A DNA stretch of 64,000 bases, taken from assembly GCF_019320115.1 (NCBI RefSeq), contig NC_089591.1:58951702-59015701 (forward strand), in the 5' to 3' direction. Below the pieces are notes generated by a model. It did not search any database. It was given only the letters and a program-made list of their open reading frames with translations, and was not told the DNA's origin. The position numbers and the translations under genes were made by a program. Shown in pieces: positions 11,483 through 22,701 of this stretch (position 1 is its first letter; every line of letters begins with the position of its first letter). The stretch comes from Miscanthus floridulus (lineage: Eukaryota; Streptophyta; Magnoliopsida; Poales; Poaceae).

Positions 11483-11717
11483 TATTAGTGTGACCCTTTA
11501 TTTAGTCTTTAAGAGCTCACTAACTTAGAGAGTAGTGACCTAGCCCTTGTATGAATTAGAGATCATAGCAACTAGAATTGTGGATAGGTGGCTTGCATTT
11601 TTAGTAGGCTAAACGCAACACTCGTTTCGCTTCATAATTATCTAACCACTTGGCTTAAGTGTTGTTGTAGAAATTTTTATAGACTATTCACTCCCCTCTA
11701 ACCATTAGGACCTTTCA
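11483..11717 (+). repeat. Sirevirus LTR, right part
   Basis: It resumes the LTR broken at 5508 (first bases TATTA, the altered target duplication, then GTGTGACCC) and ends CCATTAGGACCTTTCA. The following bases do not contain the expected tRNA-Met primer site, so the internal region was lost. Confidence 0.65.
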
Positions 11718-12013
11718 ACTGATCGGCGCGGGAGCTGGAGAAGATCAGACGGCCTTAAAATCAGGTGTTAGATTGCTCCAAAACACCAAGGTGTGATATA
11801 GCATTTCTGTTTTTTAGAACTGTAGAGGGACCGGACCCCGAAATAAATTTATTAAACTAAATAAATGTCCGTACGTTGCAATAGAAAATAATAATAATAT
11901 CGTAATAACGTTCGTATGAATGACTCGGTCACATACCTGTGTTGTGGCGGTGTGCTCGCGCTATCCGTGCACCACTTGTGCGCGGCGTGGGGCGCCGGGG
12001 TTTTCTTCAAAAC
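11718..12013. other. Unassigned; possibly upstream part of GT37 scrap
   Basis: No boundary is certain. The GC-rich part 11938-12013 reads directly into the target site of the 12026 insertion and continues beyond it into GT37-like coding sequence, so it may be further decayed fucosyltransferase sequence. Confidence 0.3.
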
Positions 12014-12025
12014 GTGGGCGAGCAT

Positions 12026-12293
12026 GGGCGGATTCAAGGGTATTCAAGGGTATTCCCTTGTATTCCTGGGAATACCCAACTATTTTGGGACATCTTAATG
12101 TATATATATGAGTATATACTTATATGGATATATGTATAATACAAGTATAGCATTTTCACTCAATTTAGCCCAAAAAAGCAAAAAAAAAATCAGCCTTTCA
12201 GCTTTGCTTCCCAAATATTTTAAGCCTATGGATTTGATTTTTTTATGAGATGGAAGTGGGAATACCCATGTTTCAAATCCCGGCTCCGCCACT
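12026..12293. mobile_element. Small insertion with 12-bp target duplication
   Basis: GTGGGCGAGCAT occurs at 12014-12025 and again at 12294-12305, exactly flanking 268 bp. The insert begins GGGCGGATTCAAGGG and ends CCCGGCTCCGCCACT, giving short inverted GGCGGA termini, with an A-rich internal stretch. Removing it rejoins the GC-rich GT37-like host sequence. The superfamily is unclear: the duplication is longer than usual for hAT (8) or Mutator (9-11). Confidence 0.6.
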
Positions 12294-12299
12294 GTGGGC

Positions 12300-12480
12300 G
12301 AGCATCGCCCGCTGGGACGCTGCCGCCTGGTGCCACCGTGCTTCGACTACAGGCTGCTCGCCGCGCACGGTGCTATACGACCATCCGGAGTACAAGCCCG
12401 AGTCAGAGCTAGTGGACGCCGTCACCACGTCCCACTACACAAGCGCCAATCATCGTCATCACCAAAGGCCAGGTGGGCAC
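12300..12480 (+). pseudogene. Fucosyltransferase (GT37) N-terminal-region scrap
   Basis: The translated plus strand gives LVPPCFDYR, then after a frameshift VLYDHPEYKPESELVDAV. This resembles the start of the conserved GT37 domain (GLLPPGFDYRSC..., then a YRHPEYKPS-like segment). Frame changes and a short length make it a relic. It is in the opposite orientation to the C-terminal remnant at 443-1282. Confidence 0.45.
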
Positions 12481-12540
12481 GCTAAGGGCATAATGATTTA
12501 GACATGGAAGCAAAAACGGGACGAAACTTCGTAGTACCGG

Positions 12541-12995
12541 CTGCTATACGGGTAGCGAGACTTCATATCATCGGATAGATGATGACACTTCGGTCTTTTT
12601 TAGGTGTAGAAGTAAATATATTTTTTACTTGTCTTAGATTACTTACTCAAACAATGTTTTTCCATTAAAAAATCTTAACACAAGAGATTATCTGTAAACA
12701 CCTTCCTCTTAATGAAAAATGTGCCTCGTGGCACGGTCGAGAAAATCAGGCTTGGTAGAGCGGGGGATGTGGTGCGCGAGGCCTGAACGATGGTGGCAAC
12801 GCATGGCGGCCGCTAGGATAGCAGGGTACAAGGCGAGGAGGCCTGGCAGTGACTTCGTCGGACTTTTGGCTCAATTCGACTTGGGACTTCTGACGCAGGG
12901 CTTTGGATTAGAGAATTAGACGGGGTGTTATACGGATAGGTGTGATTTGGTATCACCGAGTAGATGATAACTTTAGAGTCTTTTTAGGTGTAGAG
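12541..12995. repeat. Direct repeat pair (~80 bp) with LINE-like tail between
   Basis: 12541-12620 and 12921-12995 are similar (TATACGG..., ATAGATGATGA or GTAGATGATAA, then TTTTTTAGGTGTAGA). Between them, 12690-12745 (CTCTTAATGAAAAATGTGCC ... GAGAAAA) resembles the 3' UTR of grass L1-type LINEs on the plus strand. The arrangement could be two truncated LINE ends or a small LTR-like element. Confidence 0.35.
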
Positions 12996-12999
12996 ATAA

Positions 13000-13333
13000 A
13001 AGAAAGGTTACAGGGGAACAAATGAGTTCAAGAAACAAAAAAAGATAAAGCTAGAGAGAAAAATTACAACCAATTTTTGATCCACGAGGAATAAACAATC
13101 TTGTCCTTTTCTTCGACACGGTGAGCAAGTAAAAGGAGCTCCTTTCTGAAGTTGCATTTGCAATCCTGCAAACTGTGTGCAGTGCCAGTGAAGATCAAAC
13201 CATTCCTTGTTCCCCAAATCGTCCAGCAAAGTATGATGATTGCTACCATGAAAAACCCCGAGTTCAGTTGATCTCTAAACAGAGGGATGACCTCGGGGAA
13301 AGTTGCGTTTGATGGAAAGTTCAGGTTTAGCAA
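13000..13333 (-). mobile_element. L1-like LINE C-terminal relic
   Basis: The minus-strand frame at 13333-13064 ends with the pattern seen after the zf-RVT domain of grass L1 LINEs: CWTIWGTRNGLIF, then HSLQDCKCNFRKELLLLAHR and SSWIKNWL. Only the last ~90 codons and a short 3' UTR remain. Confidence 0.6.
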
Positions 13334-13737
13334 GTTCTAACTCTGTCCTACATGTTGCAACTTCAGTCTGCAAACTATCGCAGTTAAGAAATATGCGGTA
13401 ACTGGTTATCGGCAATCAGCAAACGCTATTTCTTTTTATAAAAAGGAAACCTTAAAGCTCGCCTCTTGTTTCATCGAAGCATGTACAAAGCATGGCATGG
13501 GGGCAATCCAAACACAAGAATGATACGGTCCCAATTCAGTCCCTGGTAAACTAAGTCATGAGCAGCTGCGCATTACGTAAACGTGGAACAACATAGCAAG
13601 GAGAGGAGAGTTCTTTCTTCTCTAAAGAGGACGCCGCATATCCAAATCCGCTATCACAGATTTGCACAACTCATGACAATTGCACTTTTTTTTATAAGGC
13701 AATTTCAAAGCTTTAGCTCAATGGATTGAAGCTAAAG
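13334..13737. other. Non-genic spacer
   Basis: No open frame longer than chance, no recognisable repeat termini. Confidence 0.3.
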
Positions 13738-13990
13738 ACATGTTTGGCAGAACTTCCATAGTAGCTTTTAGGTTGAATTCAGGAAGATCTTCGCCAAACA
13801 GTTGTCGCTGATAAGTTGATAAGTGATTCTCTAAAATGAACTAGGGGTTTTGGAGCTGAAAAAAGTAGCATCTCGTAATGCACTCCATTATAGAGAGATA
13901 TCTTTAGTCAAAGAATTACTTCTCTTCTCCGAGAAAATTAACTTCCACAGAGAATCTAGAGCAGAAAAAAACTCTACCAAACAAGCCCAA
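13738..13990. mobile_element. Candidate MITE
   Basis: Termini GACATGTTTGGCAGAAC and, inverted, GGGCTTGTTTGGTAGAG form a loose inverted repeat around AT-rich, non-coding sequence. No clear target duplication was found. Confidence 0.35.
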
Positions 13991-14953
13991 AATAGCCACG
14001 GAACTCATAAGGAGAATAGTTCCCGGTTTAACCTGACTATCACGTGAGGATGGGCGACTGCCCGCCCCCGGGGCGCTGGCCCTCTCACCGCCCTGTCCTC
14101 CACCCATCCTTCACTCATCTGGCCTAAGTCAGTTTTGGCAATTTAAGACCCAAATCGTGACTCTCTTTTGAATGCATGTGAGTAAGTTTCCTACTAGGAT
14201 TAGATCACTCCTCTATTTATATGAGATGGTCACGACCGATTGAGAGATCTATCTATCCAATCGATAAAAAATCAATCTATCTTACTTTTTATCTTCTACC
14301 TCAATTTTTTCCAACCCTCTTGCTGTCTAGCACTTCTCTCGATAAGATTTGCTGACGTTCTAGGTGGCCTTAAGAATTCTAATGTATTCTCGCTGTGCGT
14401 CTTCCTCGTGGGTCTTTCTAGAGGTGTTTATGGGTGTTTCGCGTGAAGAACGAGTGTCAAATCGGTTTTGTCCTTTTCTACTTAATTCAATGATATGCAA
14501 TCCTTTTGCGTATTCGAGAAAAAAATTATCTTGTCCAGTTGGTCGGCCTCGCCGTTTAGACCTACCTTTAATGCGTATCTTGGCTATATACAACCGAAAC
14601 GATTTAGTTCTTGCTAGTGTGTTGGGCGAATCTAGCATCAAGATAATTCTAACATTTTGTCAATGTATGGTGGAGGTCGTCTCCTGGATGTGAGACAACA
14701 AAGATTTGTGTGTGTGTTTTGGTGGCTACTTATGGTGTATAGTCATGGAGTTTTGTGCGTGCATACGTGTCCAAGGAGGGTGTGTGTTGAGAACGACCAG
14801 TAGCTTGGTTGGTAAGTGTCATTGGTGAGCACGCTGCCCACTAGTGTTCGAACCCTGTTCGACGCTGGTGTTCTCATGGGGATTTATTTTCTAATAAAAC
14901 TTCAGTGTAGCCTCTCAACACCTAGAGCCATAAAGGGACATCAACGTGCCCGT
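13991..14953. other. Insertion-site flank, no gene seen
   Basis: AT-rich with GT-rich runs near 14700-14790. The last ~50 bp (CCTAGAGCCATAAAGGGACA...) are related to sequence at 28460-28520 on the far side of the Tekay element. Confidence 0.35.
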
Positions 14954-17900
14954 TGTGGCAGAACCGCCCGAAATAACGTGCTTACAGAGGCGCTTGGCTT
15001 CCACTAGACACTAAGCACCCCGAAAGCAAGCGACATCGAGCGGATTCCATCGAGCACACCCCAAGGGAGAGCCCGAATAATCCACATTTTTCTCCAAGGA
15101 TCCAATAATGAGAATGAGTTACAATACTTAGTCCATTTCATATATCCAGAATTTTTAAAAGATATATTATTACAGTACCAAATTCAGAGTGCGGAAATTT
15201 AACAGCGGAATGAAAAGAAACATCTATCGATAATACATAAGGATCCGTCTGTGCCCACCAGAAGAATCCTTCACACAACGGCTACTCCTTAAGCAGTACC
15301 TGCAACAGGGGTAAATAAATCCTTAGTACACAATGTACTCGCAAGACTTATCCGACTAGTGGGAATAATTTCACGACTTCAAGGAATATGATAAGCTTTA
15401 TGGCTTGCTGAGTTTTCCTTTTGCAGAAAGCAATACTGATAGTGAATCCTTATTTATGTTATTATTAGCAATCATAATTATTTCATTATCTAGCCATTCT
15501 ATGTAAGCACCTATTCTACTTTCAAGTAGGAGTTGAGCAAACAGTTCCATTTTACCACCTTTCATCTTTCAGTTCTTACTACGATGCTAGAGTGTAGACA
15601 AGTCGTACCGATACGACGACGATTCGCGAATCAATGAGCCCAGCTGGGTACCCCGAAACACATGCCCCGCTTATATCATAGGCACAAGCAGGACCAACCC
15701 ATCACTCTCCTATCACGGTGTCTAGGTCCCTGTCCAAACTTGGACTCCAAGCCCCCGCTCCCGAGTCCCGAACTTAGTGCGGTGCTTAGACCTCCACCAT
15801 CCCCGCCTCCCATCAATCTGTCCAGAAAGAGCCGGAACCAATGACAATTGAGCAACAAGTCTTCCCTGCGCCCATACCCAAGTATGTGTTCGGGTTAATA
15901 AATCTATGACTTACCTAGACTCCATTGCAACGGCCGGTCCTTAAATGACACAGACAAGAAAAAAGTGTAACCAAGCTATGCCCCATTGGCCGCAGGACAC
16001 AACCTCTTACCCCCACCAAGACCCAAACCATATCCCTGTCCGGTCTCTATTTTTCTTTCCACCATTTTATCATGAGTGATCATAATAATCACCTATTGTG
16101 AGTAACGACAGGTTACTCACGCTACCGATATCCTGAGCATAGCAACCACACGACCTATGCTAGTAGGACTCATAGGTAGGTATATTTATGCAGGTAGTTT
16201 CCATAAAATGCCTGTAACGGAAATGCACATCATATAAAAATAAGGGTTATGCACCGGGGCTTGCCTTGGGCAGGTGGGGTATCAACAAAGTCAGCAACTG
16301 AAGGCTCTGGGGCTCCCTCCTGTACGAGAATCTTCTCCTCGTACTCCTCAACGATCTCCTTATACTCCTGGTCGTCCGCGGGCATGAAGTCTACCAACTC
16401 ATTATCTAAATCATTATCTAAATGCATGAAATGATGATGCATCACTTATTAATACGGCAACAGCAATTTTTAAATTAAAATACATCTATCAAGCTACTAA
16501 ACTAGCTCTACCGATCAAGATGCTAAGTTGCCTATCATTTCCACTAAATAGGTATGAACATTTCATGTATTAACTTAGCAACTAAAGACATCCCTATTCT
16601 TAATATCGATTTACTCTATATATGATAAAACAAGAAGTACTAGCTACTCTATTTATCAACCTACCCTAGGATTATAAAAATTACAGAGAGCCCATAATAA
16701 TCTAATGAACGTAAAAATTTCATGGCTAAAATTATCACCAATTTGCGACAAAAATTCCTACAAATATTAAGCTAAATAATACTAAGCTTTCCTAAATGAA
16801 TTAATGAATCTATCATTATCATAGCTAATTGTAAACAAACTACACCAACAGATAGATAACATTTTTGTGAACCTAACAAATTATGTTTCACTATTTTTAG
16901 ACAGCTGCAACATTTACTATCATTTTCCAAAGATCAGCTCATAATTCAAATTAGAAAAGCATCTACTAATTCCCTAGAAAAAGAAAACTGAATTCAACCC
17001 ATAGCCCACTAACTCGTAGTGCGGCCCATGTCAGCGCAGAGCGCACGCGCGACCCACCGGCGCGGCCCACATGGGTGTGGCCCAACCGCGCGACAGCGAC
17101 CCACGACGGGAAGGCCCGCGCGCCTCGGCTATTTTGTGAAAACGTCCTTCACCTACCGGCGAAACACCCTAAGACCCATGACACTATTCCTATAGTCAGC
17201 TATTTTACGGATAAACCCTTGACACAAACTGTCTTTACCACGGCCACATCCTCAGGCACCCACGCACGCACCGGCGTGGCGGCGCTGGCACAGGGCGGTC
17301 ACGCCGGCTATCCTAGCCCCTCCCCACCCCCGAAAGCGAGCCGATGCTCACCTTGATGCGAACGCAAGGCGATGGGCGGTGAAACGGTAAACAGAGACGC
17401 GGTCCTGAGCTCCCTCCACGGTAGTGGACCTCCTGTAGCGTCGGCGGCCATGTTCCCATGAGCTTAGGCACAACCGAGACTAAAGGACTAGAGGACGGGC
17501 AGCAGCAACTCACCCAGTACCTACCAGATGTGATGGCTTGACCGGGGATGGGCCGAGTGAGTCCGGCCACACGCGCACGGCAAACACGGCGACAGCCACA
17601 GTGGTGCGCCCGCATCAACGGCGCTGGGAAGGCAGTAGCAGTGCAACGTAGGGTGCGCATGGGGTGGAGGACTATGAGGTGAGACAGGGGCGCAACCAAT
17701 TGGACTCAAGAGAACCAGACGGGTACTGCCCACAGCAACGGCGTTTAAGCCTTTAATGGCACGACAGCGGGCGTCGGCTCCAAATTGGAGCTTGTCAAGG
17801 TACAACGCGGCACGGTGCGGGGCTAGTTGGCTAACTGGCTAGAAGACGGAGCCGAACGCGTGTTGAATTGAAAGGACACAACCTCACCATGCTAGATTGA

Positions 17901-19185
17901 AGGCGCGGCCAGGGTGGCCCGACAGCAGAGGAAGGAAGGGAAGAGAAGGGAATAGGGTCCGGCTACTGTCTCGAGCCTTGGCGGGACGTGATGACTGCAC
18001 CCGAGCAGTCATTGTGAGCCAGTGCAGCCAGGAGAGGGGCACACCCATGTGCAGGTGGTGGCAACGCAGTCGCGCGATCGTGGTGCCATTAATGGTGAAC
18101 GACAAGCGGTGGCCTCAGCAGGGCCACATGCACTAAATTGCGACGGCAGCGACATAGAGGCGCAAGCAGACGTGATGGTGACAACGTAGCGTAGTAGTGA
18201 CACGATGGCGGTGGCTCAGCGGCATAGGCAGACGCGATGCAACACTGTGGCACGGCGATGACCCGGTGAGGCAGGTGGCCAGGCAGCAGCAGGCCAGCTA
18301 GGGCATCGGGCCCACCGAGCTCAGCGGTGCACGGTGTGGGATTATATGTGCTCTGGTCGTGCAACACAGCCTGGCGCGATAGCGATGATGCAGAGCTAGC
18401 GTGACAGTGCCAGGTGGAGCAGAGCCGGCACAGAGCGACGCGACAGCCACTAGAGCATCAGCAGCGACATCAGCGACAGCGTGCAACGTAGCAGTGGGGA
18501 GGAGCAGCTGCGCGCCAGGGCAGCCAGCCACCGGGACCAGCCGGGCGTGGCCATACATGCGCGCGCACACAGCCGGCGTGCCGTCGATGGCATAGGAGCA
18601 TGGTGACCGCATCCACGCGCGGAACTCGGCTCAAAACGTGCCATGCACGCTTTTTAAAGCGTCCCAAAAACCCAATTCGATGATTCAATTGCTAAACCAC
18701 CTATTTCATACTCGAGAGGGCATGTTAAGCTACTAAAACAAGCCCTAATACCCCATCACGCCTTAACCCGATTATTCTATAAAAATTATCAAACTTAGCC
18801 TTGTCAAACCACTTTTCAAACTTACGAAATCGACTAAGTCCTGATCGGATTCGCGTCAAATTTGATTTCCAAGCTATTCGGTATATTAGCTAGCAAATTC
18901 CCTTCATGGCCTCAAGTATTTCATCGTCACCTACCCGGTTTGTACTTCTAACTTTACTACAATTCCGTATATGCGTTCTATAGCATTTTCGCTTAATAAA
19001 AATTGATTTAGAACCCTAAGTAATATAACTTGACTATGAAATGTAACTTTCGTTTCGTGTTTTCGATGATCGTTTCAAGTTACAGAAATTGATTTACACA
19101 CTATTTTACATACACTATCACATAAACATGATGCCCATGTAGTGTTTTAGCAAAATATTTACAGTGTGACACCAAGGGTGTTACA
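14954..19185 (-). repeat. Tekay 3' LTR (4.2 kb)
   Basis: On the minus strand it starts TGTAACACCCTTGGTG (19185) and ends TGCCACA (14954). The GC-rich block 17030-18640 is also present in the 5' LTR and, reversed, in the solo LTR at 6430-7900; the frames inside it are not conserved genes. Confidence 0.85.
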
Positions 19186-19189
19186 AATC

Positions 19190-19215
19190 TACCCACCTAA
19201 AACAAAATCTCGTCC
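19190..19215 (-). other. Weak polypurine tract
   Basis: Just upstream of the 3' LTR the minus strand reads TTTTAGGTGGGTAGATT, the position and approximate composition of a gypsy polypurine tract, interrupted by pyrimidines. Confidence 0.4.
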
Positions 19216-19269
19216 CAAGATTTCGTATGCCTAGTGTGGGAAAAGAGATGAGAAATACATTTCAACGCA

Positions 19270-19717
19270 AGCAACTACCTCAGTGACCAGAAAGAAGATG
19301 GGGATAATGCTCCAGGATATAACTTTCTTGCTCCCACGTTGATTCATCCTCCGAGTGGTTTTGCCACTGAACCTTGTAGAACTTTACCACATTGTTCCTA
19401 GTCACTCTTTCTTTCTCATCTAGGATCTTGACAGGATGCTCAATATACGTCAAGTCAGGCTGGAGGGGAAGTCATTCGATTTCCTCAGCTTCATCAGGTA
19501 CCCGCAAACATTTCTTCAACTAGGATACGTGGAACACATCGTGTACCGCCGATAAAATATCTAGAAGTTGGAGACCATAAGCAACTGGGCTACACTGCTT
19601 CAAAACCTTGTAAGGACCCACATATTGAGGAGCTAGCTTGCCATGGACACTAAACCGATGCACCCCTCTCATAGGAGACACCTTGAGATACACATAATCC
19701 TCAACGGCAAACTGCAA
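19270..19717 (-). pseudogene. Integrase GPY/F end and chromodomain (Tekay)
   Basis: The minus strand encodes KLAPQYVGPYKVL (GPY/F module) and, after in-frame stops near 19519 and 19470, a chromodomain segment HPVKILDEKERVTR, VVKFYKVQW and NHSEDESTWE. Chromodomains in this position direct chromovirus integration toward particular chromatin. The domain itself is readable although the polyprotein is broken ahead of it. Confidence 0.75.
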
Positions 19718-20445
19718 AGGCCTTCTTCACTTGTCCGCATAAGCTTTAGTTGGCTCTGAGCTGCCCTCAAATGACTCTGAATAACACTGACTTGCTCTTG
19801 AGCTTCTTTGATGAAGTTAGGCCCAAAGTATCCACGGTCTCCCACTTTAACCCAGTTGAGTGGTGTCCTACATTTCTTCCCATATAGAGCTTCAAATGGT
19901 GCCATACGAATGCTTTCTTGGTAGCTATTATTGTAAGAAAACTTAGCTAATTTCAAGCATTCATCCCACTTCTCAGGAAAAGAAATGGCACAAGCTCTCA
20001 ACATATCTTCAAGTACTTGATTTACCCTTTTTGTTTGGCTATTAGTTTGTGGATGATAGGCTGAACTGCGGAGGAGACTAGTACCAAGACACTCCTGGAG
20101 CTGCTCCTAGAAGCGAGAGATAAAAACTGGCCCTCTATTAGAGACAATAGTAAGGGGGACTCCATGCAGGGTCACAATCCGGTCTAAATATAGCTCGGCA
20201 TACCTTCTAGCAGAATATCTAGAATCCACTAGAAGAAAATAAGCTGACTTGGTAAGGCGATCCACAATGACCCAAATAGCGTTATAACCCTTGGATGTGC
20301 AGGGTAAACCCACAATGAAATCCATGGAAATATCTTCCTATTTCCACATAGGAATGGGCAAGGGATGCAAATATCCTAGGGTACGCATGTGGTCGGCATT
20401 AACTCTCCCACAAGTGTCGCACTCCACGACGTACTTGGTGATGTC
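19669..20445 (-). pseudogene. Integrase core (Tekay), broken
   Basis: The zinc-binding part (CDTC motif) is followed, after a stop where the family has Trp, by MDFIVGLP, then WVIVDRLTKSA carrying the first catalytic Asp. The second catalytic position reads SNRG where the family has SDRG/SDRD, so this Asp is replaced by Asn. Another stop replaces Trp just after it. The third block (FPEKWDECLKLAKFSYNNSY, MAPFEALYGKKCRTPL) follows in a separate frame. Confidence 0.75.
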
Positions 20446-21165
20446 CTACTTCATGTTGGACCACCAATACAAGTGGCACAAATCATGGTACATCTTGTTG
20501 CTGCCAAGATGGATAGACAACTTGGAATAGTGAGCTTTGTTCAAAATCTTCCTTCTTAGCTCCTTATTTGATGGAACCACCAATCTGTCCTTGTACCTCA
20601 CTACACCTTGCTCATCAATACTAAACTGAGGACAACGCCCTTCTACAATTAATTTCTTGATGTGATGAATTTCTAAAGTGTCTTGCCTTTGCTCTATAAT
20701 AATCTGCTCAAGTAATTCTGAGACTAAGGCAATGCGAGCTAGCACCTCAGCATGGTTGAGAGACAGGGGTGGTTCTTCAACCTGATATGGCTTTTGGCTC
20801 AAAGCATCAGCTACCACATTAGCTTTTCTCGGGTGGTAGTGTACTTCCAAGTTATAATCCTTGATTAATTCCAACCATCTCCTTTGCCTCATGTTCAGCT
20901 CAGACTGAGTGAAAATGTATTTCAGGCTCTTATGATCTGTAAGAATGTGTACCTTGTTTCCCAACAGATAATGCCTCCAAATTTTTAGAGCATGCACCAC
21001 AGCAGCCAGCTCTAAATCATGGGTGGGATAATTCACCTCGTGCTTTTTCAGCTGACATGAAGCATAAGCTATCACATGCCCATCCTGCATAAGCACACAT
21101 CCCAACTCTGTCTTTGAGGCATCACAATATATATCAAAAGGTCTGTCAATATCTAGTTGGGCCAA
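20446..21165 (-). pseudogene. RNase H and integrase zinc-finger start (Tekay)
   Basis: An uninterrupted 239-codon stretch. It has FDIYCDASKTELGCVLMQ with the first RNase H Asp, KHEVNYPTHDLELAAVVHAL, ILTDHKSLKYI and ANVVADALSQK, followed by the HHCC module start (HYSKLSIH). It is the longest intact piece of this pol gene. Confidence 0.8.
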
Positions 21166-21539
21166 GACAGGACAGTGGTAAGAAATTTCTTCAAAGATTG
21201 GAAGGCTTCTTCACAAGCCAGGCTCCAAACAAACTTGGCACCTTTCTGTAGCAGTTTGGTCATCGCCTAAGCTATCTTGGAGAAGTCAGGAATGAAGCGC
21301 CGATAATATCCAGCAAGACCAAGGAACTAATGAATCTGATGCACTGACTTAGGATAATTCCAATTTAGCACATCTTGCATCTTGCTTGAATCTACAGAGA
21401 TGCCATCAGGAGTTAGAACATGCCCCAAAAACTGCACTCGATCCAATCAAAATTCACACTTGCTGAATTTAGCATACAGCTGGTGTTCCCTTAATCGAGT
21501 TAGTACTATTCGAAGGTGTTGGGCATGCTCTTCCTTGTT

Positions 21540-22206
21540 CTAAGAATATATCAAGATATCATCAATGAATACCATTGCAAACTTATCCAACTCTGGCATA
21601 AAGACTGAGTTCATGAGATACATGAAGAATGCAAGAGCGTTGGTGAGACCAAAAGACATGACTAGGTATTCATACAGCCCATACCTAGTGGAAAAAGTTA
21701 TCTTTGGTATATCTTGTGGTCTAATCTTGATTTGATGATAGCCTAAACGGAGATCAATCTTGGAGAACACCTTGTCACCAGCTAGTTGATCGAACAAAGT
21801 ATCAATATGAGGTAAAGGATACTTGTTCTTAATGGTTACCGCATTGAGAGGGTGGTAATCCACACACATCCAAAGAGTGACATCCTTCTTCTTCACAAAA
21901 ATGACTGGACAACCCCATGGTGATGAGCTAGGATAGATGAATCTCTTTTTTCAACAACTCTTCTAACTGTTTCTTCATTTAAGCTAATTCCTTCGGGGCC
22001 ATATGGTACGGGCATTAGGAGATAGGAGCCGTGCCAGGCTCTAACTCAATGGAGAACTCCACATCACTATCTGGTGGCAACCTAGGTAGATCTTCAGGAA
22101 AGACATTCGGGAACTCATAGACCATAGGAATAGAGGCAAGATTAGGAGAGGCTTTAGCATGAGCAGCAACAGGTAAGGCTAGATCTGAGGGCATAAGAAG
22201 AGACAT
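21540..22206 (-). pseudogene. Reverse transcriptase (Tekay), broken
   Basis: The N-terminal block [16 protein letters not shown] (22015-22206) and core blocks [36 protein letters not shown] and the catalytic [10 protein letters not shown] (21540-21896) are separated by stops and frame changes. The catalytic FxDD motif is preserved. Confidence 0.8.
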
Positions 22207-22245
22207 CCTATCCTCAGAAGAAGGAAGTCATAACTCAACAACTCT

Positions 22246-22590
22246 CTACTTCAGATCCAAGACTACCCCATATACACGCAACCAGTTCATTCCTAGAATT
22301 GCATCAATGCCTTGCCCAGGCAGCACCATGAACTGGAGTCGATAAGTATGAGTGGCTAACACTAAGCCCACTGTGTCCGTCCGAGTATTAACGCACAACT
22401 GTGCACCTGAAGTACTGATTCTATAGGCAAAAGGTATAGCCATAAGAGGTATATTATGCCAGTGTGCAAATCCCATGCTCATGGATGAATGTGATGCACC
22501 AGAATCAAACAACACATAAGCTAGATTGGAATTAATGGTGAACATATCGGTCATCATCGGTTCATTTTGTAATATTTCCTCAGCCTCCAT
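22246..22590 (-). pseudogene. Retropepsin-like protease (Tekay)
   Basis: An aspartic protease segment with the active-site motif YVLFDSGASHSSMS and the ILGMNWL signature near its end. It matures the gag-pol polyprotein in intact relatives. Confidence 0.8.
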
Positions 22591-22701
22591 GAAATTAACC
22601 TATCCAGATCAGCTCACTGGCACTTTCTTCTTTATAACTGTTCGCTTGATCAGGCGGGAGTTAGCTGAGGGCTGAGCTGATTGTGCAGGCTAATTTTACG
22701 A

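Noticed and set aside
17030..18640. Several gene-length frames in GC-rich LTR sequence (and copies at 6430-7900 and 26340-27940)
   Set aside because: They lie inside LTRs, differ between copies by stops and shifts, and match no family.
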